From: Methylotenera sp. | GTDB lineage: Bacteria > Pseudomonadota > Gammaproteobacteria > Burkholderiales > Methylophilaceae | DNA: 46,102 bases | Direction of reading: 5' to 3' | NCBI RefSeq assembly: GCF_013141425.1 | Contig: NZ_JABFRA010000042.1 | Span: 1 to 46,102 of the forward strand | In this document: piece by piece, positions 34,342-43,896 of the stretch | How positions within the stretch are numbered: position 1 is the first letter of the stretch | Layout: each line of letters begins with the position of its first letter | Notes under the pieces: model-generated | Databases searched by the model: none | Told to the model about the DNA's origin: nothing | Seen by the model: the letters and a program-made list of their open reading frames with translations, nothing else | Position numbers and translations under genes: made by a program

Positions 34342-36845
34342 ATTTAAGTGTTCGTTTGGCATGGACGCAAACCCTTAATTTGTGGCGTTCAGGCGCGTTG
34401 CGTGTTTTAGTTTTTTCGCTAGTTTTGGCAGTAGCTGCCATTACTTCAACAGGGTTTTTTACGCAACGTGTCGAAACCTCGCTTAACCAGCAAGGCGGAT
34501 TATTGCTCGGCGGTGACCTTGCGGTATTGTCCGATCATGAAATTCCAGATAGGTTTTTGAAACGTGCTATGAATCAAGGCATAGCAACGGTTAAAACCTA
34601 CGAGTTTGCCAGTATGGTGGTATTTGGCGAGACAAATCAACTTTCAGAAATCAAGGCGGTTGCCGCAGGTTTTCCGCTTAGAGGTGATTTAACAATCGGT
34701 AAAGGCCCAACAGATATAGGTCAGGTGGTGAAAACGACTCCAAACCTAGGCGATGTTTGGCTTGAGCCTAGATTGGCGAATTTACTCAATGTGAAAATTG
34801 GCGACAAAGTTGAAGTAGGCGAGCGTCAGTTAGCCGTTAGTGCAATATTAATACGTGAGCCATCACGTGGCGGAGATATGTTTGGTTTTGCACCTCGCTT
34901 GATGATGAATGCAGCCGATTTGCCTTCTACCAAACTGATTCAATATGGCAGTCGAGTGAAATACCAACTCTTGCTTGCTTCCAGTCCGCAGAAAGTAAAT
35001 CAATATTCTGCGCAAACCAAACCAGAATTAGGCCGCGGCGAGAAAATACAAGATGTGCGAAATGCGCGTCCGGAAATTAAATCAGCACTCGAAAAAGCGC
35101 AGCAGTTTCTAGGCTTGTCTGCCATGGTCAGTGTGATTTTGGCAATGGCTGCGATGTTGCTTTCCAGCTTGCCCTATATAAAGCAAACTTTGGATGCATT
35201 TGCATTAATGCGCTGTTTTGGCGCCTCTAAAAATGTAGTGTTGCAAGTGTTAGCCATACAAACGCTTTTAATTGCATTCTTTAGTGCCTTGTTGGGCGTG
35301 GCGTTCGGATATATCGGCCAGTTGGGGTTAGCAAAGTTAGCAGGTAGTTTGTTTTTAGAAGCGCTGCCACCCGCTTCTGCCATGCCTGTGTTGCTTGGCA
35401 TCATCACCAGCGTTGCAATGATGTTTGCCGTGGTATTGCCGCACGCCTGGCAAATGCGCAATCTCACGGCGATGAACATTCTGCGACGCGACACGCTGAC
35501 ACAGCCAGTTTCTGCTCAAGCTAAATTTCTGCCTGCTATCGTGGTGATGGTTGCAATGATTTTTTGGCAAGCGCGTGACATCAAGTTGGCTTACTCCACA
35601 ATCCTTGCCTTATCACTACTCTGCATAGCTATTGTTGGTATTTCGTATCTTCTGGTAGGTTTAGCGTATCGATTATTCAATTTATCAACACAAAGACCCA
35701 TGCTCAATGATATTAAGATAGGCGTACTTGGTCTTAAGCGTCGCTTTGGCTTGTCTACCTTGCAGATGATAGGTTTCAGTATGGGACTTATGGTGCTGAT
35801 GTTGTTAGCCTTGATTCGCGGCGATTTGATACGAAACTGGCAGGCCTCGCTGCCTGCTGATGCGCCCAATCGGTTTGTCATTAATATTCAACCTGCGCAA
35901 ATTGCGGGGGTTAAGCAATTTTTTGAGCAACAACACATTAAGGGGGGCACGATTTTTCCGATGGTACGAGGCCGTTTGATTCGTCAAAATGGCAAAGATC
36001 TCGGCAAAACGCAGTGGCAAGATGAGCGTGCTAAACGCCTAGCAGAACGTGACTTCAACTTATCGTGGGCGGCACAAATGCAAAGTGACAATAAGTTATT
36101 GTCAGGCCGTTGGTGGACATCACAGGAATATGGCAAGCCTTATTTGTCAATTGAGCAAGATTTAGCCAAGACCTTAGGCATAAAACTAGGCGATCAATTG
36201 GATTTTGATGTGGCAGGAACGCCACTTACGCTGACCGTCACCAGCCTTAGAAAAGTTGAGTGGGACACCATGCGCGCTAACTTTTTTGCAGTGGCACCGC
36301 CGGGCGTGTTGGAGGGTTTTTCTGCCAATTATATTAGTAGCTTTCATTTGCCTTTAGGGGCTGATGCCCCGATGAATCAACTGATTCGCACTTATCCGAA
36401 CTTGACCGTGATTGACGTTGCAGCACTGATGCAGCAAGTGCGCGGTATTATGCAAAAAATGAGCAGTGCCATTGAGTATGTGTTTATTTTCAGCTTAATC
36501 GCGGGGATGGCCGTGCTCTACTCAGCCTTAGTAGCTACTCGGCAAGAGCGTGTAACGGAAGCGACGCTGATGCGCGTATTTGGCGCTTCTCGGTGGCAGG
36601 TGAGTGTAGCTTATATTAGCGAGTTCGCTAGTATTGGCATAATCGCTGCAGTCGTCGCTACGGTGGCGGCTAATCTTCTGGCGTATTATCTTAGTGCGTA
36701 TGTGTTGGATATTCCGTTTCAATTTAACCTGACATTAGCCCTGAGTGCTATGTTGGGCGCTGCGATTCTAATTCCGCTGGCGGCTTGGTTAGTACTGCGT
36801 GGGTTTTTGAATGTAGCTCCGAGACAGTTGTTGAATAGTATTTAA
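34338..36845 (+). CDS. ybbP: ABC transporter permease with FtsX-like domains, YbbP type
   Basis: 835 residues (E. coli YbbP about 804). One N-terminal membrane helix (about 19-42) is followed by a large periplasmic MacB-like domain (about 45-245). A first FtsX-like helix set (about 250-390) and further helices (about 395-500) come next, then a second periplasmic region (about 510-690) and a final FtsX domain (about 700-835, with TEATLMRVFGASRWQV). This type VII-like topology suggests mechanotransmission or lipoprotein/lipid extraction at the inner membrane. It is translationally coupled to the ATPase gene (ATGA overlap). Confidence 0.9.
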   Translation: MNLSVRLAWTQTLNLWRSGALRVLVFSLVLAVAAITSTGFFTQRVETSLNQQGGLLLGGDLAVLSDHEIPDRFLKRAMNQGIATVKTYEFASMVVFGETNQLSEIKAVAAGFPLRGDLTIGKGPTDIGQVVKTTPNLGDVWLEPRLANLLNVKIGDKVEVGERQLAVSAILIREPSRGGDMFGFAPRLMMNAADLPSTKLIQYGSRVKYQLLLASSPQKVNQYSAQTKPELGRGEKIQDVRNARPEIKSALEKAQQFLGLSAMVSVILAMAAMLLSSLPYIKQTLDAFALMRCFGASKNVVLQVLAIQTLLIAFFSALLGVAFGYIGQLGLAKLAGSLFLEALPPASAMPVLLGIITSVAMMFAVVLPHAWQMRNLTAMNILRRDTLTQPVSAQAKFLPAIVVMVAMIFWQARDIKLAYSTILALSLLCIAIVGISYLLVGLAYRLFNLSTQRPMLNDIKIGVLGLKRRFGLSTLQMIGFSMGLMVLMLLALIRGDLIRNWQASLPADAPNRFVINIQPAQIAGVKQFFEQQHIKGGTIFPMVRGRLIRQNGKDLGKTQWQDERAKRLAERDFNLSWAAQMQSDNKLLSGRWWTSQEYGKPYLSIEQDLAKTLGIKLGDQLDFDVAGTPLTLTVTSLRKVEWDTMRANFFAVAPPGVLEGFSANYISSFHLPLGADAPMNQLIRTYPNLTVIDVAALMQQVRGIMQKMSSAIEYVFIFSLIAGMAVLYSALVATRQERVTEATLMRVFGASRWQVSVAYISEFASIGIIAAVVATVAANLLAYYLSAYVLDIPFQFNLTLALSAMLGAAILIPLAAWLVLRGFLNVAPRQLLNSI

Positions 36846-36955
36846 ATAATTTCTCTATTTAATCACACATTAAATTAACAACTACGCTTATTCTGCAATG
36901 ACGCCGAAATGCCTCACATGTTATGATTGAGGCAATCAAAAACTGGAAGAATGTC

Positions 36956-38155
36956 ATGCAAATTGGTACCCCATTAAGTCCAAGCGCCACACGTGTTATG
37001 TTGCTTGGGAGCGGCGAATTAGGTAAAGAAGTTATTATTGCGCTGCAGCGCTTAGGTGTAGAAGTCATCGCAGTAGACCGTTATAAAAATGCACCAGGTC
37101 ATCAAGTAGCGCATCGTGCCTACACCATCGACATGACGAATGATAAGGCTTTGCGTGAGTTAATCGCGCAAGAAAAGCCCCATCTAATCGTGCCTGAGAT
37201 TGAAGCACTAAATACCAACACGCTTGCGGATATTGAATCTGCAGGTATCGCAATAGTAATTCCAACGGTTAAGGCGGTACAACTCACCATGAATCGTGAG
37301 GGCATTCGCAGGCTGGCGGCGGAAGAACTTAAACTACCAACCTCACCTTATGCTTTTGCGCGTAGCGAAGCTGAACTGCAAGCCGCCATTGATTCAGGAA
37401 TAGGCTACCCATGCTTCATTAAACCTACCATGTCGTCGTCTGGTAAAGGGCAATCTCGCATCACTAATGCAAGCGAAGTTAAAACGGCGTGGAATTACGC
37501 AGCCTCTGGCGGTAGGGTGAATCAAGGTGTGGTGATTGCAGAAGGTCAGATTGATTTTGATTACGAAATCACTTTGCTCACGGTACGAGCAAAAAATGCC
37601 CAAGCTGAAGTGCAAACCTATTTCTGTGAGCCTATCGGCCACGTGCAGAAAAATGGCGATTACGTTGAAAGCTGGCAACCACAGGCAATGACTACAGGCG
37701 CATTGCAAGAATCTAAACGTATCGCAAAGGCTGTAACTGATAGCTTGGGTGGCCTTGGTCTATTCGGTGTGGAATTGTTTATCAAGGGCGATAAGGTCTG
37801 GTTCAGTGAAGTTAGCCCGCGTCCGCATGATACCGGCATGGTGACCATGGCCAGCCAGCGCTTTAGTGAATTTGATTTACATGCTCGCGCCATTTTAGGT
37901 TTGCCTGTCGATGTGAACTTACGCGAACCAGGTGCGAGTGCGGTAATTTACGGCCAGCACGAAACCAAGAGCCTGGTGTTTGATGGTGTTGAAGCCGCAT
38001 TGGCTGTGCCTAGTAGCGATATTCGTCTATTCGGCAAGCCAGAATCTTTTGTTAAAAGACGTATGGGGGTGGCTTTGGCAACGGGTTCTAATACCGACGA
38101 AGCACGAAGCCGAGCACAGTTAGCCGCCAGTCTAGTAAAACCTAAAGTCGCCTAA
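36956..38155 (+). CDS. purT: Formate-dependent phosphoribosylglycinamide formyltransferase PurT
   Basis: 399 residues from the ATG at 36956 (E. coli 392). A frame-matched ATG 33 bp earlier adds residues absent from the family, and GGAAGA lies about 6 bp before the chosen start. It is an ATP-grasp enzyme: the N-terminal PreATP-grasp domain reads [14 protein letters not shown], the ATP-binding lid contains [14 protein letters not shown], and metal-binding residues are in [13 protein letters not shown]. It makes formyl-GAR directly from formate, ATP and GAR in purine synthesis. In an organism that handles C1 compounds, formate supply would link methyl oxidation to purines. It precedes the truncated haemoglobin gene by 30 bp. 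Confidence 0.97.
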   Translation: MQIGTPLSPSATRVMLLGSGELGKEVIIALQRLGVEVIAVDRYKNAPGHQVAHRAYTIDMTNDKALRELIAQEKPHLIVPEIEALNTNTLADIESAGIAIVIPTVKAVQLTMNREGIRRLAAEELKLPTSPYAFARSEAELQAAIDSGIGYPCFIKPTMSSSGKGQSRITNASEVKTAWNYAASGGRVNQGVVIAEGQIDFDYEITLLTVRAKNAQAEVQTYFCEPIGHVQKNGDYVESWQPQAMTTGALQESKRIAKAVTDSLGGLGLFGVELFIKGDKVWFSEVSPRPHDTGMVTMASQRFSEFDLHARAILGLPVDVNLREPGASAVIYGQHETKSLVFDGVEAALAVPSSDIRLFGKPESFVKRRMGVALATGSNTDEARSRAQLAASLVKPKVA

Positions 38156-38185
38156 ACAAATAAAAGTCAGATTGAAACAACAGAC

Positions 38186-38605
38186 ATGCTGAATAAAGTA
38201 GAAGAAGCGGGCGCGAGTAAAACTACGTTTTTTGAATTGCTAGGCGGCGAAGCGAAAGGCACAGAAAACATCCGTAAATTGGTGGAAGCATTTTACGATG
38301 TGATGGACAGTGACCCTAAAGCCGCACCCATTCGGGCCATGCATCAAACTGATTTAACCTCGGCACGAGAGAAACTGTTTATGTTCCTCACTGGTTGGAC
38401 CGGTGGCCCACAGTTATATATTGAACGCTACGGCCACCCCATGTTGCGTAAACGACACCTACCCTTTGCAATTGATGAATCCGCACGCGACCAGTGGATG
38501 TACTGCATGATTAAAGCCATGCATCAATTAGCTTATGATGAACTGCTGATGAAGCGGTTGGCAGAACAGCTTTACGGTGTGGCTGATTTCATGCGCAATC
38601 AGTAA
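38186..38605 (+). CDS. Group II truncated haemoglobin
   Basis: 139 residues of the TrHbO/YjbI group. Family signs are FFELLGGEAKGTENIRKLVEAFYDVM with the B10 Tyr, MFLTGWTGGPQLY, the proximal His in LRKRHLPFAI and the G8 Trp in RDQWMYCMIKAMHQ. These proteins bind O2 and NO, and some act in NO or peroxide detoxification. The gene follows purT closely and converges, 14 bp apart, with a peroxiredoxin gene, which fits but does not prove an oxidative or nitrosative stress role. Confidence 0.93.
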   Translation: MLNKVEEAGASKTTFFELLGGEAKGTENIRKLVEAFYDVMDSDPKAAPIRAMHQTDLTSAREKLFMFLTGWTGGPQLYIERYGHPMLRKRHLPFAIDESARDQWMYCMIKAMHQLAYDELLMKRLAEQLYGVADFMRNQ

Positions 38606-38619
38606 ATTTTAGTATTTAC

Positions 38620-39171
38620 TTAGTTGGTTCTTAACCACTCAATAACAACTTCAGCATTTTTGTCTGGTGGGAATACTGGATAAAACACTTTGACTATGTG
38701 ATTTTTATCAATAATCATCGTTAAGCGTTTATAGAGTTCAAGTTCTCCCACATTAAATACAGGCAGACCAAGTAGATATTTAAGTTGTAATTGACTATCG
38801 CTTAATAACTCAAATGGCAGATGTAAGCGCAACTTGGCTTCAAGTTGATACTCTGTGGTTTGTGAACTAACCCCATAAATATTCGTGTTTAATAATTTTA
38901 ATTCAGCAAAATAATCTCTGAAACTGCATGACTGTGGTGTACAGCCTCGTGCGCCAGGGATAGTGTCCCAATCATCAGGTAGCGCAACATTAGGCTGCCC
39001 TGTCATTGGGTAAAAGTAAAGGACAGATTTGCCAGTCAAGTTGTCAATATTGATAAAACTGCCATCCGTTGATCTTAACTGTATGCTAGGTAGACACAGC
39101 CCTTCTATGTGTTTAGCAGCCCCATCATCTATTGGTGTAGGTAGGTTACTTGGTAATCCTGAAAGGTTCAA
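38620..39171 (-). CDS. Peroxiredoxin (AhpC/TSA fold)
   Basis: 183 residues with a thioredoxin fold. SVLYFYPMTGQPNVALPDDWDTIPGARG (here split as SVLYFYPMTG and IPGARG) leads into CTPQSCSFRD, which carries two cysteines in a CxxxxC spacing; the first is at the expected peroxidatic position. YGVSSQTTEYQ and the TMIIDKNHIVKVFYPVFPP segment complete the fold. It presumably reduces hydroperoxides in the cytoplasm; the electron donor is unknown. It follows apbC after 3 bp on the same strand, so the two are probably one operon. This could help protect Fe-S cluster assembly, but that is inference. Confidence 0.9.
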   Translation of the reverse strand: MNLSGLPSNLPTPIDDGAAKHIEGLCLPSIQLRSTDGSFINIDNLTGKSVLYFYPMTGQPNVALPDDWDTIPGARGCTPQSCSFRDYFAELKLLNTNIYGVSSQTTEYQLEAKLRLHLPFELLSDSQLQLKYLLGLPVFNVGELELYKRLTMIIDKNHIVKVFYPVFPPDKNAEVVIEWLRTN

Positions 39172-39174
39172 AAT

Positions 39175-40263
39175 TTAGGTATTCTGAATCACAATATTAG
39201 GAAACTTACCGCTGTGATCTAAGCTGGCATTGGCAATCTTTATGGCTGCTTTACGGGCTATTTCTTTATAAATACCTGATATTTTAGAGTCTGGAGTTGC
39301 TATCACCGTGGGTTTTCCACTATCCGCTTGCTCGCGGATGCTAATGTTTAGAGGCAAACTACCGAGTAAATCTACATTGTAATCTTTACACATCAGCGCG
39401 CCACCACCTGCGCCAAAAATATGCTCTTCATGTCCACACTGGCTACAAATGTGCGTACTCATGTTTTCTACAATGCCTAAAATAGGAATGCCAACTTTCT
39501 CGAACATTTTTAAACCCTTGCGTGCGTCGAGTAAGGCAATATCTTGTGGTGTAGTAACAATAATGGCGCCAGTAACAGGAATTTTTTGTGCAAGTGTCAG
39601 TTGAATGTCGCCCGTGCCTGGCGGTAAGTCGATGATCAGGTAATCCAAATCGCGCCATTTTGTTTCGCGCAATAATTGTTCTAGTGCACCCGTTACCATA
39701 GGTCCGCGCCAAACCATCGGCGTGTCAGCGTCAATTAAAAAGCCAATTGACATGGCTTGAATGCCATGTGCCTGCATTGGGTCCATAGTTTTACCATCGG
39801 TGCTTTCTGGGCGACCATGAATGCCTAGCATTTGCGGCTGGCTAGGGCCGTAAATGTCGGCGTCTAGTAGGCCTACTGTTGCGCCTTCAGCAGCTAATGC
39901 CAAAGCTAAGTTAACCGATGTCGTTGACTTACCTACACCGCCTTTACCCGAAGCCACTGCAATGATATTTTTCACATTTGGCAACAAAGTCACGCCTTGT
40001 TGGGCTTTATGTGCCACGATGCGGCTGCCAATGTTCACGGTCACATTGGCAACGTCGGGCAAGTCTTTGAGCGCATTATTCACTAGTGTTTTTACGTCTG
40101 ACATCACAGATTTTGCTGGATAACCGAGCACAATATCAACACTCACATCATTGCCGTTAATTTGAATGTTTTTCGCAGACTTGCTGCTTATGAAATCTTT
40201 ACCGGTATTTGGGTCTATGCAAACCTTTAGTGTGCTTTGGATGAGTAATTCTGAAATTGCCAT
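39175..40263 (-). CDS. apbC: Iron-sulfur cluster carrier ATPase ApbC/Mrp
   Basis: 362 residues. An N-terminal DUF59/MIP18-like domain (about 1-85) precedes a MinD-type P-loop ATPase with deviant Walker A SGKGGVGKST at 105-114. DADIYGPSQPQMLG, LIIDLPPGTGD and the bridging-cluster CxxC in HICSQCGHEE (about 265-270) are further hallmarks. It binds and transfers 4Fe-4S clusters to apoproteins. It is divergent from metG across 238 bp, and the peroxiredoxin gene is 3 bp downstream. Confidence 0.97.
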   Translation of the reverse strand: MAISELLIQSTLKVCIDPNTGKDFISSKSAKNIQINGNDVSVDIVLGYPAKSVMSDVKTLVNNALKDLPDVANVTVNIGSRIVAHKAQQGVTLLPNVKNIIAVASGKGGVGKSTTSVNLALALAAEGATVGLLDADIYGPSQPQMLGIHGRPESTDGKTMDPMQAHGIQAMSIGFLIDADTPMVWRGPMVTGALEQLLRETKWRDLDYLIIDLPPGTGDIQLTLAQKIPVTGAIIVTTPQDIALLDARKGLKMFEKVGIPILGIVENMSTHICSQCGHEEHIFGAGGGALMCKDYNVDLLGSLPLNISIREQADSGKPTVIATPDSKISGIYKEIARKAAIKIANASLDHSGKFPNIVIQNT

Positions 40264-40461
40264 GCCGAAATTCCTGATTAAAAATAAATAGTGTTACTTG
40301 AGTAAAAAGATAAGGTATTTTAACCGATTGTATGCGTAATTGTCAGATTGATTCTAGCGTTTAAAATTCAATTTTGCCTAAACCTATCACTTGTTGGAAT
40401 GTGGATTCTCGGTTCATTTCGCACAAATCAACAATCAGCGCTGGGTTAAGCCTGCGTCATT

Positions 40462-40470
40462 TGCTAGAAT
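40462..40470 (+). promoter_or_regulatory. Candidate extended -10 promoter of metG
   Basis: TGCTAGAAT (40462-40470) matches the extended -10 pattern TGnTATAAT at all but one position and lies 31 bp before the metG ATG. The -35 region (around TGGGTT) is poor, as is usual for extended -10 promoters. Prediction only. Confidence 0.4.
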
Positions 40471-40501
40471 AGCGATTTAGCTTAATAGATCCATTTATCT
40501 C

Positions 40502-42577
40502 ATGGCAACTGCAAATACTCCTCGTAAAATTCTCGTTACCTCTGCGCTTCCGTATGCAAATGGCAGCATCCATTTAGGTCATTTGGTGGAATATATTCAA
40601 ACTGATATTTGGGTGCGTTATCAAAAAATGCAAGGAAATATCGTGCATTATGTTTGTGCGGATGACACGCACGGAACGCCGATTATGTTACGCGCAGAAA
40701 AAGAAGGCATCACTCCAGAAGCTTTGATTGACGGTGTTCATAAGGAGCATTTGGCCGATTTTAGCGAATTCCTGGTTGCGTTTGATAATTACCATTCAAC
40801 CAATGCGCCTGAAAATAAGGAGTTGTCGGAAAGTATTTATAAAAAATTAAAAGCTAACGGAAAAATCGCCACAAAAACCATAGAACAGTTCTACGATCCA
40901 GTTAAAAACATGTTTTTGCCAGACCGTTTTATTAAGGGTGAGTGTCCAAAATGTCATGCAAAAGACCAATATGGCGATTCGTGCGAAGTCTGTGGCGCAA
41001 CTTATAACCCAACAGAGTTGATTAATGCTTATTCGGCCGTTTCAGGGGCAGCACCAATACGCAAAGAAACAGAACATTACTTTTTCAAACTTTCAGAATG
41101 TGAGCAGTTTCTAAAAGATTGGACACGTTCAGGCACGCTTCAGGGTGAAGCAGCCAACAAAATGGGTGAGTGGTTTGAAAATGGTTTGAATGACTGGGAT
41201 ATTTCCCGTGATGCGCCATATTTTGGTTTTGAAATTCCAGATGCCCCAGGAAAATACTTCTATGTGTGGCTAGATGCACCTATCGGCTATATGGCGAGTT
41301 TCAAAAACCTTTGCCAAGCTAAAGGTCTGGATTTTGATGAATATTGGTCTAATGACAGCAAAACAGAGCTCTATCATTTTATCGGTAAAGATATTCTGTA
41401 TTTCCATGCGTTATTCTGGCCGGCAACGCTAGAGTTCAGCGGACACCGTAAACCTACACAAATTTTTGCGCATGGCTTTTTAACCGTCAACGGCGAGAAA
41501 ATGAGTAAGTCGCGGGGTACCTTTATAACGGCTCGTAGCTATTTAGACCACGTTAAAAATCCAGAGTATTTGCGTTATTACTATGCAGCAAAAATTAATA
41601 GCACCATGGAAGACATTGATTTAAGTTTGGATGATTTTGTAGCGCGTGTGAATAGCGATTTAGTAGGAAAATACATCAATATTGCCAGTCGTACGGCTGG
41701 CTTTATTAATAAACGCTTTGATGGAAAATTAGCGCCCTCAGTCAATAATGTGGTAGTTAATGAAATTAAATTATCTGCGCAGACCATCGCTGAAAATTAT
41801 GAGATTCGCGAGTATGGTAAGGCCTTGCGCGAAATTATGCGCTTGGCAGACGCTGCTAATGGTTTTGTCGCAGAAAAAGCGCCTTGGGTAATCGCCAAGC
41901 AAGCAGGGCAAGATGCGGTTTTGCAGCAGGTTTGCTCAGATGCCCTTGAAATGTTTCGCTTGTTGACTTTGTACCTTAAGCCTGTCTTGCCTAAACTGGC
42001 TGAAAATATTGAAAAATTTCTTAATATAGCTTCCTTATCATGGAATAGTGTAGATAGTTCACTGGTGCAGGATCACACTATTAATGCCTATGAGCACTTG
42101 ATTACACGTATCGACCCAAAACTCATTGAAACGATGACAGAAGCAAATAAGGAAAACTTACAAGCCACAGCAGCCCCACAAGCGCATTCGGAACAGCACC
42201 ATGCAGCACATCAGCAAAATGAAGCCAATGCAGAAATCGCGGAGGCCGAATACATCAGCATTGATGATTTCACTAAAGTAGATTTACGTATCGCTAAAAT
42301 CGTTAGTGCTGAACACGTGGAAGGTGCGGAAAAATTACTTAAATTAACGCTTGATATTGGTGAAGATAAGCCTAGACAAGTATTCGCTGGTATTAAATCG
42401 GCATATGACCCTGCAACATTGATTGGACGACTAACAGTCATGGTGGCTAATTTGGCGCCACGTAAAATGAAATTTGGTTTGAGTGAAGGTATGGTGTTGG
42501 CTGCAAGTGATGAACAGGGAGGCCCCTTCATTTTGAGTCCAGATGCAGGTGCAACGTTAGGCATGCGCGTTAAATAA
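40502..42577 (+). CDS. metG: Methionyl-tRNA synthetase
   Basis: 691 residues (E. coli 677), the homodimeric MetRS form. The class I signature HLGH is at 24-27 and KMSKS at 333-337. The zinc knuckle [18 protein letters not shown] (about 144-161) has four cysteines. The anticodon-binding helical domain covers about 395-560, an Ala/Gln/His-rich linker about 550-580, and a Trbp111-like tRNA-binding/dimerisation domain about 585-691 ([20 protein letters not shown]). It charges tRNA-Met for initiation and elongation. It is monocistronic and divergent from apbC. Confidence 0.98.
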   Translation: MATANTPRKILVTSALPYANGSIHLGHLVEYIQTDIWVRYQKMQGNIVHYVCADDTHGTPIMLRAEKEGITPEALIDGVHKEHLADFSEFLVAFDNYHSTNAPENKELSESIYKKLKANGKIATKTIEQFYDPVKNMFLPDRFIKGECPKCHAKDQYGDSCEVCGATYNPTELINAYSAVSGAAPIRKETEHYFFKLSECEQFLKDWTRSGTLQGEAANKMGEWFENGLNDWDISRDAPYFGFEIPDAPGKYFYVWLDAPIGYMASFKNLCQAKGLDFDEYWSNDSKTELYHFIGKDILYFHALFWPATLEFSGHRKPTQIFAHGFLTVNGEKMSKSRGTFITARSYLDHVKNPEYLRYYYAAKINSTMEDIDLSLDDFVARVNSDLVGKYINIASRTAGFINKRFDGKLAPSVNNVVVNEIKLSAQTIAENYEIREYGKALREIMRLADAANGFVAEKAPWVIAKQAGQDAVLQQVCSDALEMFRLLTLYLKPVLPKLAENIEKFLNIASLSWNSVDSSLVQDHTINAYEHLITRIDPKLIETMTEANKENLQATAAPQAHSEQHHAAHQQNEANAEIAEAEYISIDDFTKVDLRIAKIVSAEHVEGAEKLLKLTLDIGEDKPRQVFAGIKSAYDPATLIGRLTVMVANLAPRKMKFGLSEGMVLAASDEQGGPFILSPDAGATLGMRVK

Positions 42578-42726
42578 TGATATGATGCTTAAAAAGTTAG
42601 GCGTGGGAAAAATTCACACGAGTTCATGATTAAATGTCATTCAGGTGAATACATAAGTGCCTGCTTAACTTTTGTTTAGTAGTTTTATGCTAAATAACAA
42701 TTTTTGCCTTAGAAAAGGAAATGTAA

Positions 42727-43185
42727 ATGAAATTTATAAAAATTCAATTATTGCTAGCACTATTGTTTTCTGGCCAAGTAATGGCAGATGATAGCAATGT
42801 TAAAACTATATTAGGTGGTGGCTTAGGTGCCGCTGCGGGTACTGCAATTGGCGGTGTCGTTGGCGGTAGCACGGGAGAAGTTGTTGGTGGTGCGGTCGGT
42901 GGTGGTTTGGGTGGTGCCGTTACTACAAAAGGAGAAGGTCAAACGGGAGCTGTTATCGGTGGTGCTGTTGGCGGGGGTGGCGGTGCTTACGTGGGCCGTA
43001 AGGTGACTGGAAGTAAAACGGGAGCAATTGTTGGTGCGGGTGCAGGCGGTGCTGGTGGGGCTGTAATTGGCAAGGTCATTGCCGAGCCAGATCGATACTC
43101 CAATCGAAATTATGACAATCGTCGATACAACAAACATAAAAAACATAAAAGACATAAGCGCCACCATGATCAACACGATGATTAA
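42727..43185 (+). CDS. Secreted glycine-zipper protein with basic His/Lys tail
   Basis: 152 residues. The signal peptide is about 1-20 (KIQLLLALLFSGQVMA-DD). Most of the mature protein (about 30-118) is glycine-zipper sequence with repeated GGAVGGG- and GAIVGAG-type GxxxG motifs, able to form packed membrane helices as in outer-membrane glycine-zipper proteins. The tail (about 122-152) is Asn/Tyr/Arg then HKKHKRHKRHHDQHDD, strongly basic and metal-binding in look. AAAGGAAA precedes the ATG. Function unknown; envelope stress or pore-like roles are guesses. A terminator follows. Confidence 0.82.
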   Translation: MKFIKIQLLLALLFSGQVMADDSNVKTILGGGLGAAAGTAIGGVVGGSTGEVVGGAVGGGLGGAVTTKGEGQTGAVIGGAVGGGGGAYVGRKVTGSKTGAIVGAGAGGAGGAVIGKVIAEPDRYSNRNYDNRRYNKHKKHKRHKRHHDQHDD

Positions 43186-43222
43186 TACCTAGTACAGATA
43201 TGCTATTCAAAGTAGCCTAAAA

Positions 43223-43257
43223 AAAACAAAAAGCCCCGAACAGGGGCTTTTTGTTTT
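43223..43257. terminator. Bidirectional intrinsic terminator
   Basis: AAAACAAAAAGCCCC pairs with GGGGCTTTTTGTTTT over 15 bp around the loop GAACA. T-runs follow the GCCCC/GGGGC core in both directions. It serves the glycine-zipper gene (plus) and the helix-hairpin-helix gene (minus). Confidence 0.92.
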
Positions 43258-43275
43258 AGTAATGTCGCTAACGGA

Positions 43276-43896
43276 TTATTTTTTAGCGGCTTCTTTTCTA
43301 GCTTTTTCTGCGGCTTCTTTATCTGCTTTAGCTTTTGCTTTTTCAGCCTTTGCTGCCTCTTTGGCTGCTTTTTTATCTGCTTTTTCTTTCTCTTTAGCTG
43401 CTTTTTTCTCCGCTTTTTCAGCTTCTTTAGCCGCTTTTTTATCTGCTTTTTCTTGCTCTTTCGCAGCAGATTTGTCTTCTACTTTTTCTGACTTCTTAGC
43501 ATCTTTATCTTTCGTTGATTTTTCTGCTTTTGCTGGTTTGTCGGTAGTCACGGCCGCTTTGTCAGTTTTTTCTGCTTTTTCCTTGGCTGGCTTAGCCTCT
43601 TTTGTTGATTTGCTATCTGTTGATTTGGCAACTGCAGTTGTAGCGCCATTTACTGAGATGTCTTTACGTACGTTTTGCAGTGTTACTGGACCAACGCCTT
43701 CGACTTTTTCTAAATCATCAATCGATTTGAAATTACCATTTTTTTTGCGGTAATCGATAATTGCTTGTGCTTTTACTGGTCCAATGCCATCTAGGCTTTC
43801 AAGTTCCGCTTGGCTGGCGGTATTGATATTTACACCGGCTAGCGCGCTTAAGCTAAAGCTTAAAAAGGTTAGTAAAGCTAATAACATTTTTTTCAT
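43276..43896 (-). CDS. Secreted ComEA-like helix-hairpin-helix protein with Lys/Ala repeat tail
   Basis: 206 residues. The signal peptide is 1-20 (cleavage after SALA). Residues 21-83 form the ComEA-type double HhH domain: VNINTASQAELESLDGIGP then VEGVGPVTLQNVR, a non-specific DNA-binding fold used in DNA uptake into the periplasm. Residues about 90-206 are highly charged, low-complexity Lys/Ala/Glu. An exact 11-residue periodicity (ADKKAAKEAEK, AEKKAAKEKEK, ADKKAAKEAAK) occurs within it, predicted as one long helix. Typical ComEA is much shorter and lacks this tail. The tail may bind DNA, peptidoglycan or the outer membrane. It is monocistronic with its own AT-rich upstream region. Confidence 0.88.
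   Translation of the reverse strand: MKKMLLALLTFLSFSLSALAGVNINTASQAELESLDGIGPVKAQAIIDYRKKNGNFKSIDDLEKVEGVGPVTLQNVRKDISVNGATTAVAKSTDSKSTKEAKPAKEKAEKTDKAAVTTDKPAKAEKSTKDKDAKKSEKVEDKSAAKEQEKADKKAAKEAEKAEKKAAKEKEKADKKAAKEAAKAEKAKAKADKEAAEKARKEAAKK
43331..43465. repeat. 33-bp-period tandem repeat coding for the HhH protein tail
   Basis: Units starting at 43367, 43400 and 43433 are spaced exactly 33 bp. The first and third share the perfect 20-mer GCTTTTTTATCTGCTTTTTC and the second differs at three positions of it. Degenerate copies extend on either side. The repeat encodes 11 residues per unit on the minus strand. Confidence 0.75.

Noticed and set aside
36842-36862. AT-only 7-bp hairpin after the YbbP-type gene
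   Set aside because: TTAAATA/TATTTAA has no GC core, so it is too weak to call as a terminator.
38601-38620. AGTAAAT/ATTTACT hairpin between the haemoglobin and peroxiredoxin genes
   Set aside because: Seven mostly A-T pairs that overlap both stop codons; it could be chance and lacks a GC stem.
43331-43465. Regular repeats considered as a CRISPR-like array
   Set aside because: The 33-bp units are contiguous without unique spacers and are in frame with a protein, so this is a coding tandem repeat.
43262-43753. 163-codon plus-strand frame rich in Ser/Ala/Phe
   Set aside because: It is the complement of the repetitive Lys/Ala/Glu tail of the HhH protein; its apparent hydrophobic repeats follow from the AAG/GCN codons on the other strand.
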